Shown: positions 25,377-34,655, counted from the first letter of the stretch. The stretch: 64,000 nt of DNA from Janthinobacterium sp. SUN073 (GCF_030397665.1 NZ_JAPUBT010000002.1:467383-531382); one strand, 5' to 3'. The notes: generated from the letters alone by a model not told the origin. Made by a program: numbers and translations.

Positions 25377-26495
25377 ATGAGCAGCCACCACCACCCCGGC
25401 CACGGCGCGCGCCCGCGCCCTGTCATGATGATCCCCCTGCGCCGCTGCGGCAGCCATGCCCTGCGCCTGCGCCTGAACCTGTCTCCCCAGTTTTATTCAC
25501 CGTATCCGCTGCACCTGGTCGATATGATGCCGCTGCTGCCCCTGTACGGCGACTTGCGCGACGACCGCGCCTACTTTCGCCTGGTGGTCGATGTGGTGGG
25601 CCTGGCGGCGGTCAGCATGGTCAAGTGGCCGGGAGTCGTCTTCGATCCGGTGGAAGTGTTCGAAACGCTGCGCGGCCAGCCGCGCAGCATCCACCGCGTG
25701 GCATGGGAGCTGCTGCTGCGCGCGGGCGAACGCCGCCAGGCGCAGGTGGTGATGGACAAGTCGCTCGACAGCGTGCACTACGCCGACGACATCGTGAAGC
25801 TGTATCCGGACATGCTGTTCCTGAACGTGGTGCGCGATCCGCGCGCGCAAGTGGCGTCGATGAACCGCGCCATCATCCACGATTTCGACACGCTGCTCAA
25901 TGCCAGGACCTGGCTGGCCGCCCACACGGCTGCCGACCATGTCGTGCAACGCTATCCTCAGCGCGTGCTGACGATACGCTATGAAGACTTCCTGGCGCGG
26001 CAACAAGAAACGCTGGAAACGGTATGTGACTTTCTCGGCATCGCCTTCCTGCCGCAGATGCTGGACGTGGCCGCGTCGGCGGAAGCGCGGCACATCGCAC
26101 AGATGTCGTCGCTGTGGTCGGCCAACTGCCATGCGCCGATCGCGGCCAACATCGACAAATTCAGGCAGCAACTGTCGGACGATGAGATCAACATCATCGA
26201 AACACTTACCGGACCGTACATGGACCGCTACGGCTACACGCGCCTCTGCCGCGGCGACGCCGACATCACGCCCGCGCTCATCGAGCTGGCGGGCAGGCGC
26301 TCGGCGCAAGGACGCGAACGCGCCTGGCGCGCCCTGGAACAGGATAACTTCCGCGATTACGCGCTGCGCCGCTGCCGGGCCGACTACCTGGCCCAGCTGC
26401 ATGCACGGCTCAGCCAGAGCGGCGGCGCGCCGGACAGCGGCGCCATCGTCACGCTGGATCCACTCGACCCGGACGCGTTTGTCGTTGATGATTGA
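25377..26495 (+). CDS. Sulfotransferase-family protein
   Basis: A 372-residue protein with a PAPS-dependent sulfotransferase core. The 5'-phosphosulfate loop is PLRRCGSHALRLRL (residues about 20-33; a variant of the usual RSGTT/S loop), and the 3'-phosphate site is VVRDPRAQVASMNRAI (about 155-170). IRYEDFLARQQETLETVCDF near 200 is the usual late helix of bacterial Stf proteins. The acceptor is unknown; a glycan, lipid or small molecule are all possible. Directly after APS kinase, which would supply its donor PAPS. The ATG is preceded by GAGGAATG. No terminator is seen between the two. Confidence 0.85.
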   Translation: MSSHHHPGHGARPRPVMMIPLRRCGSHALRLRLNLSPQFYSPYPLHLVDMMPLLPLYGDLRDDRAYFRLVVDVVGLAAVSMVKWPGVVFDPVEVFETLRGQPRSIHRVAWELLLRAGERRQAQVVMDKSLDSVHYADDIVKLYPDMLFLNVVRDPRAQVASMNRAIIHDFDTLLNARTWLAAHTAADHVVQRYPQRVLTIRYEDFLARQQETLETVCDFLGIAFLPQMLDVAASAEARHIAQMSSLWSANCHAPIAANIDKFRQQLSDDEINIIETLTGPYMDRYGYTRLCRGDADITPALIELAGRRSAQGRERAWRALEQDNFRDYALRRCRADYLAQLHARLSQSGGAPDSGAIVTLDPLDPDAFVVDD

Positions 26496-26610
26496 CAGGC
26501 TGGCGCCGACACCTGCTCCGCAGCGGCATGCCGCCGTCGCTGCCGGCCCGGCAAGCCGCGATCAACGCTCTTTGTTTTCTAAAAACAACAATTTCAATAT
26601 CGATCGGCAA

Positions 26611-26631
26611 TGTCCACTAGAATAGTGGACA
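26611..26631 (+). promoter_or_regulatory. Perfect 9-bp inverted repeat next to the start codon of the diguanylate cyclase gene
   Basis: TGTCCACTA (26611-26619), GAA, TAGTGGACA (26623-26631); the ATG starts at 26633. In mRNA it forms a hairpin whose 3' arm contains the only ribosome-site-like bases (GTGGA). It could be a repressor operator or a translational gate. Confidence 0.65.
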
Positions 26632-26632
26632 T

Positions 26633-27970
26633 ATGAAACATCTGATTAGTGCGCCGGTCGCCAGCTTCACCGATTTGCTGCTCGACGCCGTGTGCATGGT
26701 CGATGTGAACGGGCGCTTTGTCTTTGTCAGCGCCGCCTGCGAACGTATCTTCGGCTACACCCAGGAAGAAATGATCGGCATGGTCATGCTCGACCTGGTC
26801 GCGCCCGCCGACCGTCAGCGCACCATCGCGGCGGCGCAGGCCATCATGAACGGCCATGCCCAGGTCCACTTTGAGAACCGCTACACCAGGAAAGACGGGC
26901 GACTCGCGCACATCATGTGGTCGGCCCGCTGGTCCGCCACCGACCAGCTGCGCGTGGCGGTGGCGCGCGATATCACGACGCTGAAACAGACGCAGGCGAA
27001 GCAGGCGGCGCTGTACGCCATCTCCGAGGCGGCGCATGCGACCGAGGAACTGCCGGCCCTGCTCCAGCGCATCCACCAGATCGTGCGCGAACTGCTGCCC
27101 GCCTGCGGCTTGACAGTCTCCCTGCGCGACGAGCACGGCCAGCACTTGCACCATGCGCAGCAGGGGCTGGACGGCACGCCGGCAACGCACGCCGCGCTGG
27201 CGGGCCTGCTGTGCGAAGAAGTACAGCACAGCGGCCGCGCCTTGCTGATCGAGCCGGACCAGCTGGCCGGCTTGCCGCCCGCCTTGCAGGCTGCCGCTGC
27301 CGACCTGCTGGAGTACTGGCTCGCCGTCCCGCTGCAGTCGTCGCGCGGCATCATCGGCGTGCTGGTATTGCAAAGCGGCCAGGGAGCTGCCACAGGCAAC
27401 GAACACGAGCTCGATTTGCTGCAATTCGTCGCCAAGCAACTTGCCATCGCCATCGAGCGCAAGCAACTGCAGAGCCGCATGCACTTCATGGCCATGCACG
27501 ATGAACTGACCCGCCTGCCGAATCGGCGCCTGTTCCATGACCGCCTGCAGACGGCGTTTGCGCGTGCCCAACGCCATGATGGCCGGCTGTCGCTGCTGTT
27601 TCTTGACCTGAACCGCTTCAAATTAATCAATGACCACTACGGCCATGCCTGCGGCGACCTGCTGCTGCAGGCCGTGGCGGGCCGGATCAGGGCTTGCCTG
27701 CGCGAGACCGATACCCTGGCCCGCCTGGGCGGCGATGAATTCGTCGTGCTATTGGAAAACAATCCGCTGTCGGTCGATGTGATGCTGATCGAACGGAAAA
27801 TCCACGCGGCGCTGGCCACCCCGCTACGGCTTGGCGATGGCCGCCGCCTGCGCATCAGCGTCAGCATCGGCGTCGCGCACTACCCGGACGACGGCGATAC
27901 CATGCAGCTGCTGCTACGCCATGCGGACCGGGCCATGTACGCATCGAAGGCGGGCGCCACCGAGCGCTAG
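26633..27970 (+). CDS. PAS-GAF-GGDEF diguanylate cyclase
   Basis: A 445-residue cytosolic c-di-GMP synthase. A PAS domain at about 10-120 (DAVCMVDVNGRFVFVSAACE, then a PAC-like ARDITTLKQTQ) precedes a GAF domain at about 130-280 and a GGDEF domain at about 285-445. The active-site loop is RLGGDEFVVLL, and RETD ten residues upstream is an intact I-site for product inhibition, so it is likely active. No membrane segment, so it senses an internal signal. The start codon sits directly after a perfect hairpin, an unusual arrangement. Separate from the sulfotransferase gene by 137 bases. Confidence 0.93.
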   Translation: MKHLISAPVASFTDLLLDAVCMVDVNGRFVFVSAACERIFGYTQEEMIGMVMLDLVAPADRQRTIAAAQAIMNGHAQVHFENRYTRKDGRLAHIMWSARWSATDQLRVAVARDITTLKQTQAKQAALYAISEAAHATEELPALLQRIHQIVRELLPACGLTVSLRDEHGQHLHHAQQGLDGTPATHAALAGLLCEEVQHSGRALLIEPDQLAGLPPALQAAAADLLEYWLAVPLQSSRGIIGVLVLQSGQGAATGNEHELDLLQFVAKQLAIAIERKQLQSRMHFMAMHDELTRLPNRRLFHDRLQTAFARAQRHDGRLSLLFLDLNRFKLINDHYGHACGDLLLQAVAGRIRACLRETDTLARLGGDEFVVLLENNPLSVDVMLIERKIHAALATPLRLGDGRRLRISVSIGVAHYPDDGDTMQLLLRHADRAMYASKAGATER

Positions 27971-28018
27971 CAGGTGCCTGCTTCTGGCGACAATGCCCCT
28001 ATGCTATACTTTCCGGCG

Positions 28019-28405
28019 ATGCTAAGACTCTTCAAAACATGGCTGATCCTGCTGTTGATCACGGCGATGCCGCTGCAAGCGGGCGCTGCGGGTGCCACGC
28101 GAGCGTGCGCGCCGCTCGCTGCCTTGCCTGACGCCATGATGGCAGCGAACTGCCAGCATCACGATGCGCAGTCATCCGCCGTCCACCACAGTGCCGGCAC
28201 GCAAGAAGAAAACAAGACCCCTGCCAAGCACCCGGCGTGCGGCGCCTGTTCCAGCTTTTGCCTGGGCGCACTGATGCCGCCCTGCCTTTCCCTGCCTGCC
28301 GCAGCCTGCACCGGCGCGCAACAAGTCACCATCGCAACGGCCACCATGCTGACAGGATTCATTCCTGACGGCCCGCGCCGGCCGCCGCGGCCGCTTTCCG
28401 CTTAA
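28019..28405 (+). CDS. Small exported Cys/His-rich protein, possible metal-related
   Basis: A 128-residue protein with a signal peptide (MLRLFKTWLILLLITAMPLQ, cleavage near AGA). The mature part has CQHHDAQSSAVHHSAG and HPACGACSSFCLGA, clusters of Cys and His that suggest metal binding, and it precedes a DUF411 metal-binding protein gene. I know of similar short proteins (DUF2946-like) in copper loci but cannot prove the link. The start ATG at 28019 was chosen to begin the signal peptide; the ribosome site is weak. Upstream ATG at 28001 is possible. Confidence 0.6.
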   Translation: MLRLFKTWLILLLITAMPLQAGAAGATRACAPLAALPDAMMAANCQHHDAQSSAVHHSAGTQEENKTPAKHPACGACSSFCLGALMPPCLSLPAAACTGAQQVTIATATMLTGFIPDGPRRPPRPLSA

Positions 28406-28473
28406 AGTCCAAGCTCGTCCCAAGCAGGCCACCCGTGTGGCCACGATAGCCCTACTCCGTCTGAAAGCAACAC

Positions 28474-28914
28474 ATGATCAAACATTTCTTATTGCGCGGC
28501 GCCTGCGCCGCCATGCTGGGCCTGCCCCTGCTCGCCACGGCCGCCGGCCCCGTCATCGACGTCTACAAAAGCGCTTCGTGCGGCTGCTGCACCGCATGGG
28601 TCAAGCACCTGGAAGCGAACGGTTTTACCGTGCGCGCCAGGAACGTCGAGATGCCGGCGCAATATCGCCAGCGCGCCGGCATACCCGACCAGTTCGGCTC
28701 CTGCCACACGGGCATCGTCAACGGCTACGCCATCGAAGGCCACGTGCCCGCCAGCGACATCAAGCGCCTGCTGCGTGAGAAACCCCAGGCGAAAGGCCTG
28801 GCCGTGCCGGCCATGCCCATGGGCTCGCCAGGCATGGAAGGACCGCGCAACGATCCCTACGACGTGTTCCTGGTGAAAACCAATGGCACTACGGTCTACC
28901 AGCACTACAAATAA
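28474..28914 (+). CDS. DUF411 metal-binding protein
   Basis: A 146-residue periplasmic protein. Signal peptide MIKHFLLRGACAAMLGLPLL with cleavage near ATA. The family motif is YKSASCGCCTAWVKHLEANG (residues about 32-51), with the CGCC metal site, and later DQFGSCHTGIVNGYAIEGHV, all diagnostic for DUF411, usually found with copper resistance genes. It probably binds copper outside the cytoplasm. It follows a Cys/His-rich exported protein with a 68-base gap and ends in a strong terminator. Confidence 0.9.
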   Translation: MIKHFLLRGACAAMLGLPLLATAAGPVIDVYKSASCGCCTAWVKHLEANGFTVRARNVEMPAQYRQRAGIPDQFGSCHTGIVNGYAIEGHVPASDIKRLLREKPQAKGLAVPAMPMGSPGMEGPRNDPYDVFLVKTNGTTVYQHYK

Positions 28915-28929
28915 AGGCACGGAACAATA

Positions 28930-28967
28930 AAAAACGCCGCCGGGATTGCTCCCGGCGGCGTTTTTTT
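28930..28967. terminator. Strong rho-independent terminator
   Basis: ACGCCGCCGGGA (28934-28945), TTGC loop, TCCCGGCGGCGT (28950-28961), with A and T runs on the flanks. It can serve both the DUF411 gene and the convergent icd gene. Confidence 0.92.
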
Positions 28968-29005
28968 GTCAGGCAGTAAAGAACTTACTGCCTCTCAAGA
29001 CTGCA

Positions 29006-31237
29006 TCAGATGCTGTCGAGCACCGCATTCAGGCTGGCGCTAGGACGCATCACCGCTTCCGTCTTCGCCGGATCAGGCAGGTAGTAGCCGCCGATATCCG
29101 TTTCCTTGCCTTGTACTGCTTTCAGCTCGGCAACGATCTTTTCTTCGTTGTCGGCCAGGGCTTTGGCCACTGGCGCGAAGTGCGCCGCCAGTTCCGCATC
29201 GTCCTTTTGCACTGCCAGGGCTTGCGCCCAGTACATGGCCAGGTAGAAATGGCTGCCGCGGTTGTCGAGCTCACCGGTACGTGGCGATGGCGACTTGTTG
29301 TTGTCCAGCAGCTTGCCGGTGGCTTCATCCAGGGTTTTCGCGAGGATTTTGGCCTTCGCATTGCCCGTCTTGATGCCCATGTCTTCCAGCGACACGGCCA
29401 GGGCCAGGAATTCACCCAGCGAATCCCAGCGCAAATGGTTTTCTTCCACCAGTTGCTTGACGTGTTTCGGTGCCGAACCGCCGGCGCCCGTTTCGTACAT
29501 GCCGCCACCGGCCATCAACGGCACGATCGACAGCATCTTGGCGGACGTGCCCAGTTCCAGGATCGGGAACAAATCGGTCAGGTAGTCGCGCAGGATGTTG
29601 CCGGTCACCGAGATGGTGTCCAGGCCGCGGAAGGCGCGTTCCAGCGTGTAGCGCATGGCGCGCGTCTGCGACATGATCTGGATTTCCAGGCCGCTCGTGT
29701 CGTGCTCCTTCAGGTAAACCTGTACCTTCTTGATGACTTCGTTCTCGTGCGGACGGTAGGAATCGAGCCAGAACACGGCAGGCATGCCCGAGTTGCGCGC
29801 ACGCGTCACGGCCAGCTTGACCCAGTCGCGGATCGGCGCGTCCTTGACCTGGCACATGCGCCAGATATCGCCCTCTTCGACCGTTTGCGTCAGCAGCACT
29901 TCGCCCGTTTCCAGGTCGGTGATGTTGGCGGTACCGCCTTCAGGCACTTCAAAGGTCTTGTCGTGCGAACCGTATTCTTCCGCTTGCTGCGCCATCAGGC
30001 CCACGTTCGGCACGGTGCCCATGGTCTTCGGATCGAAGTTGCCATGCCATTTGCAGAAACCGATCATTTCCTGGTAGATACGCGCGAAAGTCGATTCCGG
30101 CATGACTGCCTTGACGTCTTTCGGACGGCCGTCGGCGCCCCACATCTTGCCGCCGATACGGATCATGGCGGGCATGGACGCGTCGACGATGATGTCGTTC
30201 GGCGAATGGAAGTTGGTGATGCCCTTGGCCGAATCGACCATGGCCAGTTCCGGACGATTCGCGTGGCAGGCGTGCAAATCTTTCAGCACTTCATCTTTTT
30301 GCGACGCTGGCAGGGTTTCGATCTTGTCATACAGGTTGCTCATGCCATTGTTGACATTCACGCCCAGCTTGTCGAACAGTTCGGCGTGCTTGGCGAACGC
30401 GTCCTTGTAGAAAATGCGCACGCAGTGGCCGAAGACGATCGGGTGCGAGACCTTCATCATGGTCGCCTTGACGTGCAGCGAGAACATCACACCCGTCTTG
30501 AAGGCGTCGTCGATTTCCTTCTCGTAGAACTCCAGCAGCGCTTTCTTGCTCATGAACATGCTGTCGATGATTTCGCCCGCTTTCAGCGCAACCTTCGGTT
30601 TCAGCACGATGGTCTTGCCCGAGGCGGTGACCAGTTCCATTTTGACATCGCGCGCCTTTTCCAGGGTCAGCGATTTTTCGCCATGGTAGAAGTCGCCATG
30701 ATGCATGTGCGAGACGTGGGTTTGCGACGCCTGGCTCCACTCGCCCATCGAGTGCGGGTGCTTGCGTGCATACTCTTTGACAGCCTTCGGTGCGCGGCGG
30801 TCGGAATTGCCTTCACGCAGGACCGGATTGACCGAGCTGCCGATGCACTTGCCGTAACGGGCCTTCAAGGCTTTTTCTTCTTCCGTCTTCGCGTCTTCCG
30901 GATAGTCCGGCAGCTTGTAGCCACGGCCTTGCAATTCGCGCACGCAAGCGATCAATTGACCTTGGGAAGCGCTGACGTTCGGCAATTTGATGATGTTGGT
31001 GTCTGGACTCTGGGTCAATTTGCCCAGTTCAGCCAGGGTATTCGGGACTTTTTGCGCGTCCGTCAGGAATTCGGGAAATTCGGCCAGTACACGCGACGCC
31101 ACCGAAATATCCGTGGCGACGATATCCACGCCAGCCGGCGCGGTGAATTTTTTGATAATTGGCAGCAGGGAATACGTCGCGAGCAGCGGCGCCTCGTCAG
31201 TCAGCGTGTAGATGATTTTGGATTTTTGTGTTGCCAT
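29006..31237 (-). CDS. icd: Isocitrate dehydrogenase, NADP-dependent, monomeric type
   Basis: A 743-residue monomeric IDH, the large form that is unrelated in sequence to the dimeric enzyme. It converts isocitrate to 2-oxoglutarate + CO2 with NADP in the TCA cycle. Family stretches throughout: [20 protein letters not shown] at the N-terminus, [20 protein letters not shown] near 135, [20 protein letters not shown] near 345 and [20 protein letters not shown] near 585. The ATG at 31237 has AAGGGA nine bases upstream; an ATG two codons earlier is too close to it. Single gene with a large upstream region. Confidence 0.97.
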   Translation of the reverse strand: MATQKSKIIYTLTDEAPLLATYSLLPIIKKFTAPAGVDIVATDISVASRVLAEFPEFLTDAQKVPNTLAELGKLTQSPDTNIIKLPNVSASQGQLIACVRELQGRGYKLPDYPEDAKTEEEKALKARYGKCIGSSVNPVLREGNSDRRAPKAVKEYARKHPHSMGEWSQASQTHVSHMHHGDFYHGEKSLTLEKARDVKMELVTASGKTIVLKPKVALKAGEIIDSMFMSKKALLEFYEKEIDDAFKTGVMFSLHVKATMMKVSHPIVFGHCVRIFYKDAFAKHAELFDKLGVNVNNGMSNLYDKIETLPASQKDEVLKDLHACHANRPELAMVDSAKGITNFHSPNDIIVDASMPAMIRIGGKMWGADGRPKDVKAVMPESTFARIYQEMIGFCKWHGNFDPKTMGTVPNVGLMAQQAEEYGSHDKTFEVPEGGTANITDLETGEVLLTQTVEEGDIWRMCQVKDAPIRDWVKLAVTRARNSGMPAVFWLDSYRPHENEVIKKVQVYLKEHDTSGLEIQIMSQTRAMRYTLERAFRGLDTISVTGNILRDYLTDLFPILELGTSAKMLSIVPLMAGGGMYETGAGGSAPKHVKQLVEENHLRWDSLGEFLALAVSLEDMGIKTGNAKAKILAKTLDEATGKLLDNNKSPSPRTGELDNRGSHFYLAMYWAQALAVQKDDAELAAHFAPVAKALADNEEKIVAELKAVQGKETDIGGYYLPDPAKTEAVMRPSASLNAVLDSI

Positions 31238-31771
31238 GTTCATTCCCTTGTATGCGGTGATGCCTGGTGGTTAACTTTCTTCATTCCAAACACAGGACGG
31301 TTAGCCTTGCTTTGGACGGCTAGTGTGCCGGCGGTGACGCCGTGCTTGCCCACCACGTATTTTAGACTGTCCTGCCGCTGTTTGTGTATCCGATGGCGAC
31401 GAATCTTATATAAGACAGCAAATATCTGATGGCGCCGGGCCCGAACGGCCATTTTCCGCCTTGAAATGGGCGCTGGAGAATAGCGCGGCATGTATGCGGC
31501 CACGGAGAATCATTCGATATTGACAATATCCAAGTGGGAGCGACGTCACGTCCGCCCGTTCCTGGCGATGCTGCGCACTGCTGATCCACAAAACCCGGCA
31601 CCCGGCGCGACGGTGCGCGCGCATGCCTGCCGGGCCTCTCCCCACTTCCCCGCAAATCTTCAACCGGCTTGATATCGATTAAACCCGCTGATTAAAACGG
31701 CCATACGATGAGCAGGCTTTCTCTTTTTATTCATCCATTGTTTGTCTTTTCTCAACTGAAAGGTATTTCAA
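31238..31771. other. 534-base intergenic region between icd and the pilin gene
   Basis: Holds the icd promoter near 31250-31400 and the pilin promoter at the far end (AAAGG at 31761-31765 is its ribosome site). I see no gene, strong hairpin or repeat in it. The part from 31650 to 31770 is AT-rich, unlike the rest, and marks the left border of the accessory patch. Confidence 0.6.
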
Positions 31772-32044
31772 ATGAAACCTGTTATGCGGAAAATCAAGTC
31801 AATGCGGCAACAATTGGGACAGGGCATGACGGAATATATCGTCATCGTGGCGCTGATTGCCGTTGCCGCCATCGGCGTCTACCAGCTGTTCGGCGCCACC
31901 ATACGCAACCAGACGGCAGGCATCGCCATGGAGGTCTCGGGCAAGAACGGCACGGCCGCCAAGGACACGGCGAAGAACAGCCTGTCCACCTACGGCGACC
32001 AGGCCAATCATTCGTCATTGCCACATCGAAGTGGAGGGGCATGA
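31772..32044 (+). CDS. Flp-type (class IVb) prepilin, C-terminus altered by a fusion
   Basis: A 90-residue prepilin. The cleavage and helix motif GQGMTEYIVIVALIAVAAIG (residues about 16-35) matches Flp/TadE-type pilins; cleavage after the first Gly puts Glu at +5. The N-terminal ~75 residues look normal. From about NHSSLPHRSGGA on, the coding runs into bases that in another frame encode a beta-helix protein, so the last residues are not original. No Tad assembly genes are nearby. It may still make an intact pilin, but secretion machinery would have to be elsewhere. Confidence 0.7.
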   Translation: MKPVMRKIKSMRQQLGQGMTEYIVIVALIAVAAIGVYQLFGATIRNQTAGIAMEVSGKNGTAAKDTAKNSLSTYGDQANHSSLPHRSGGA

Positions 32045-32408
32045 GGCGGTCGCGCTGTTTGGCGCAAACAACCAGTTGGTCGACAATACCATTATCATCA
32101 AGCGCGCAAGGCCAATCCCTGCCCCACCCCGCCAGCCACCGGCCCACCTGAATATCGGCTCTTACTACCCGCAATACGCTGCCATATGGATACGCGATGC
32201 GCCAGGTTTAATCATCCGGGGCAACAAAATCACCATCGAGGGGCTGTTCAACGCCAAAGAGGCGATTATGCTCATCAACAGCCCCAACGTCATTATCGAC
32301 AACAACGAGGTCACCGGCGCCGACAAGCTCTACACGACACTCGACGCGCAGACTTCGGTGCATGCGCGCAACAACCGCAAGCGGTTCGGCACGTGGCCTG
32401 AGAATTGA
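32006..32408 (+). pseudogene. 5'-truncated right-handed beta-helix protein remnant
   Basis: In a frame different from the pilin, residues from HCHIEVEGHEAVALFGANNQ through [20 protein letters not shown] and [14 protein letters not shown] follow the rung repeat of parallel beta-helix (pectate-lyase-like) proteins, ending naturally in GTWPEN and a stop. There is no start of its own; the frame is joined to the pilin gene near 32005. It is a fragment left by recombination. Surface polysaccharide or phage tail-spike origin is possible. Confidence 0.6.
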
Positions 32409-32418
32409 GGCCTGCATC

Positions 32419-33927
32419 ATGAGTCTCCGCGCGCGCTTCAGACTATCGAGCAGGCCAAGCGTATCCAGCACGGAATTGTCGGCGCATGGCCGTATGACAC
32501 TGGCCCCGCTGGCCAACGGCGCCACCGACTACACTTGTTCCAGCATCACACCTGGCAATCTCAAGCGCGCATTCACCTATGATGTCGCCGGCAGCATCGT
32601 GCGCCAGACCGTCACCACCTGGCGCTACGCGGGCACGCACCTGGTCGCCATCGATCATCCGCAACAAGCCGAGCGCTACAGCCATGAGGCACAGGGACGG
32701 CTGCCAAGCCAGTATGCCGACCAGGAAACGGGCTTGTACTACAACGACCAGCGCTATTACGACCCGGCCCAGGGCCGTTACCTGACGCCCGACCCGCTGG
32801 GCCTGCGCGCCGGCACCAACAGCTATGCCTATGTCGCGGGCAATCCGCTCAAGTATGTCGATCCGAACGGGCTGATCCTGTTTGCGTTTGATGGGACGGG
32901 CAATAGCGAACATCCGAAGCCGGACAGTTCGATTTCCAATGTGCTGAAGTTCTACGAGGTCTATGACGAAATTCAAAATGGAAAGAAATTCTATATCACC
33001 GGCATCGGCACCACCAACCAGGATATGCCCTACGCCGGCAGCGCCATTACAGGCGAAGGCTTCGACCAGCGCGTGAGCCTGGGATTGAAATTTCTCAACG
33101 ACTACATCAAAGAACGCGCGAACACCGGGCTACTGGATATTGACGTGGTGGGTTTTAGCCGTGGTGCAGCCGAGGCACGCTTTTTTCTCAATGTCGTTGC
33201 CGACAACCTCAAGAAAAATGACGGCGCCTATGTCATCAATGGCAAGAGCCGCTGCCTGAACCTGCGCTTCGAAGGCTTGTGGGATACCGTGCCGCATCTC
33301 GGCATACTCCATGAAGATGAAAAACAATACTTCTTTTCAGTACCGGCCGCCGTCAAATACGCGGTGCACGCCGTGGCGCTGAACGAACACCGGGGCGGCG
33401 GGGATGACTTCGATCTGCGCTCCATCATGGACAGGCCCGGCCAGACCAGTTCGGCGAACCGCCTCGAAAAGGCGTTCATCGGCAGCCATTCCGACATCGG
33501 CGGCGGCTTCGGCACCGGCGACCTGTCCGATGTGGCGCTGATGTGGATGGTTGAACAGGCCAAGGGACAGGGAATCGCGATTGACGAAACAAAGCTAGAA
33601 AAAAATGGATGGGACATCATCACCAACCCCATCTTGCATGACCGGAGCGGCAACAGATTCTCTGACGGCGATGCCACTTTCACACGATACGTTACTTACG
33701 AAAATGGCCAGGAAGTTCTGCAGACGAACGCGGTCTTCGATGGCAAGCGGACCTCCGACACCACTGGAGTTATCAACTTATTCCCCGATGCTTACAAGTG
33801 CGGCACGATGACCAATCCCGATATCGGCCTGGTGGACATGAACAAGTACAAGCTCTGGCTGGCCGGTTATGGCTTAAGCATGACCACCGCCCCTATCATC
33901 AACACTTCCTGCAAGGCGCCATCATGA
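32419..33927 (+). CDS. Orphan Rhs C-terminal fragment with DUF2235 (Tle1-type) lipase toxin domain
   Basis: 502 residues if started at the ATG 32419, which has GAGG eight bases upstream. Residues 41-150 are end-of-Rhs-core repeats, closing with the Rhs hallmark [20 protein letters not shown] and YVDPNGL. Between AQGRL (94) and PSQYA the usual ~100-residue stretch seems missing, an internal deletion. Residues 153-502 are a DUF2235 alpha/beta hydrolase: FDGTGN (157-162), nucleophile elbow GFSRGA (S247), LWDTV (D289) and GSHSDIGGG (H357), a complete Ser-Asp-His triad as in Tle1 phospholipases of type VI secretion. Full Rhs toxins are >1300 residues, so this is a displaced or exchangeable tip. 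The stop overlaps the lipoprotein start (ATGA). Confidence 0.78.
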   Translation: MSLRARFRLSSRPSVSSTELSAHGRMTLAPLANGATDYTCSSITPGNLKRAFTYDVAGSIVRQTVTTWRYAGTHLVAIDHPQQAERYSHEAQGRLPSQYADQETGLYYNDQRYYDPAQGRYLTPDPLGLRAGTNSYAYVAGNPLKYVDPNGLILFAFDGTGNSEHPKPDSSISNVLKFYEVYDEIQNGKKFYITGIGTTNQDMPYAGSAITGEGFDQRVSLGLKFLNDYIKERANTGLLDIDVVGFSRGAAEARFFLNVVADNLKKNDGAYVINGKSRCLNLRFEGLWDTVPHLGILHEDEKQYFFSVPAAVKYAVHAVALNEHRGGGDDFDLRSIMDRPGQTSSANRLEKAFIGSHSDIGGGFGTGDLSDVALMWMVEQAKGQGIAIDETKLEKNGWDIITNPILHDRSGNRFSDGDATFTRYVTYENGQEVLQTNAVFDGKRTSDTTGVINLFPDAYKCGTMTNPDIGLVDMNKYKLWLAGYGLSMTTAPIINTSCKAPS

Positions 33928-34493
33928 AAACATATCTGCTCCAGGCAATTTGCTTCCTGGCGGCCATCGCCCTCTGCACAGCCTGTGCCGCACCTCGCTC
34001 ACAGCAAGGCCCCGGCATGATCGTGACGTTCAGCAACGGCCTCAAAGGAAAAGAGGTCGACGTGCTGCGCGCGCGAACCGCGAACAGCATATTTTTTCCG
34101 ACCCCTGACTCACTTGCTCCCGACAAAAATCCGATGACCGGCGGAGCCACCATGGGCGCCGCGCCGGATGGCCGCGAACTGCCTGAATGGGTGGAATTCG
34201 AATGGCAGGTATCGGCTGATTTCGAGCGCGATTATGAAGAAATCATTGCCGCGCTGGATGCTCATGTTGCCGCCTGCAGCGAACTGGAACCAGCCAGAGT
34301 AAAAATGGCCCAATTCCTGCTGGAATCGGTCATGAGCAAGGAGAAGTTGCAAGACATAGACTGCATCCGCAAGACCGAGATCTACAAGAAATACTTCGAG
34401 ATAGAATACGGCATACTCAGGACAAGCAGCACCGAAGTCAGGCAACGCCTCTGCCAGCAAGAGCTCAGTGACCGCAAGCCTGCGGATCAGTAA
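33924..34493 (+). CDS. Putative lipoprotein, likely immunity to the DUF2235 toxin
   Basis: A 189-residue protein with an N-terminal signal [20 protein letters not shown] and a Cys at 21 that fits a somewhat degenerate lipobox, so it is probably a periplasmic lipoprotein. The mature part is acidic and helical ([20 protein letters not shown]). It overlaps the toxin stop as ATGA, the typical coupling of effector and immunity genes; Tle lipase immunity proteins are often periplasmic lipoproteins. No similarity to a named immunity family is recognised. A terminator follows, so the pair is one transcription unit. Confidence 0.7.
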   Translation: MKTYLLQAICFLAAIALCTACAAPRSQQGPGMIVTFSNGLKGKEVDVLRARTANSIFFPTPDSLAPDKNPMTGGATMGAAPDGRELPEWVEFEWQVSADFERDYEEIIAALDAHVAACSELEPARVKMAQFLLESVMSKEKLQDIDCIRKTEIYKKYFEIEYGILRTSSTEVRQRLCQQELSDRKPADQ

Positions 34494-34520
34494 ATGAGAT
34501 TGCGATACGACCAGCAATAA

Positions 34521-34550
34521 AAAAGCCGACGTCATGATGAGTCGGCTTTA
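34521..34550 (+). terminator. Terminator of the toxin-immunity pair
   Basis: AAAGCCGAC (34522-34530), ten-base loop, GTCGGCTTT (34541-34549), with AAAA before and TTTAAT after. Confidence 0.8.
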
Positions 34551-34580
34551 ATATAAATACTTGATTGCATTGCGAATTCT

Positions 34581-34655
34581 TGGTGGGAAGTGCAAGTTTC
34601 GAACTTGCGACCCCTGCAGTGTGAATGCAGTGCTCTACCCCTGAGCTAACCTCCC
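34581..34655 (-). tRNA. tRNA-Val (anticodon CAC)
   Basis: A complete cloverleaf of 75 bases with encoded CCA. Acceptor GGGAGGT/ACTTCCC, D arm GCTC/GAGC, anticodon stem CTGCA/TGCAG around loop TTCACAC (anticodon CAC, reads GUG) and T arm GCAAG/CTTGC around TTCGAAA. Its 3' end faces the toxin-immunity pair. In E. coli a tRNA (aspV) sits in the same place beside dnaQ. Confidence 0.95.

Noticed and set aside
28930..28967. Strong hairpin as a repeat or attachment site
   Set aside because: It has a GC stem followed by a T run between converging genes, which is a terminator.
31857..32100. Open frame upstream of the beta-helix fragment read as its N-terminus
   Set aside because: That part is the pilin gene read in another frame; only the stretch from about 32006 shows beta-helix rungs.
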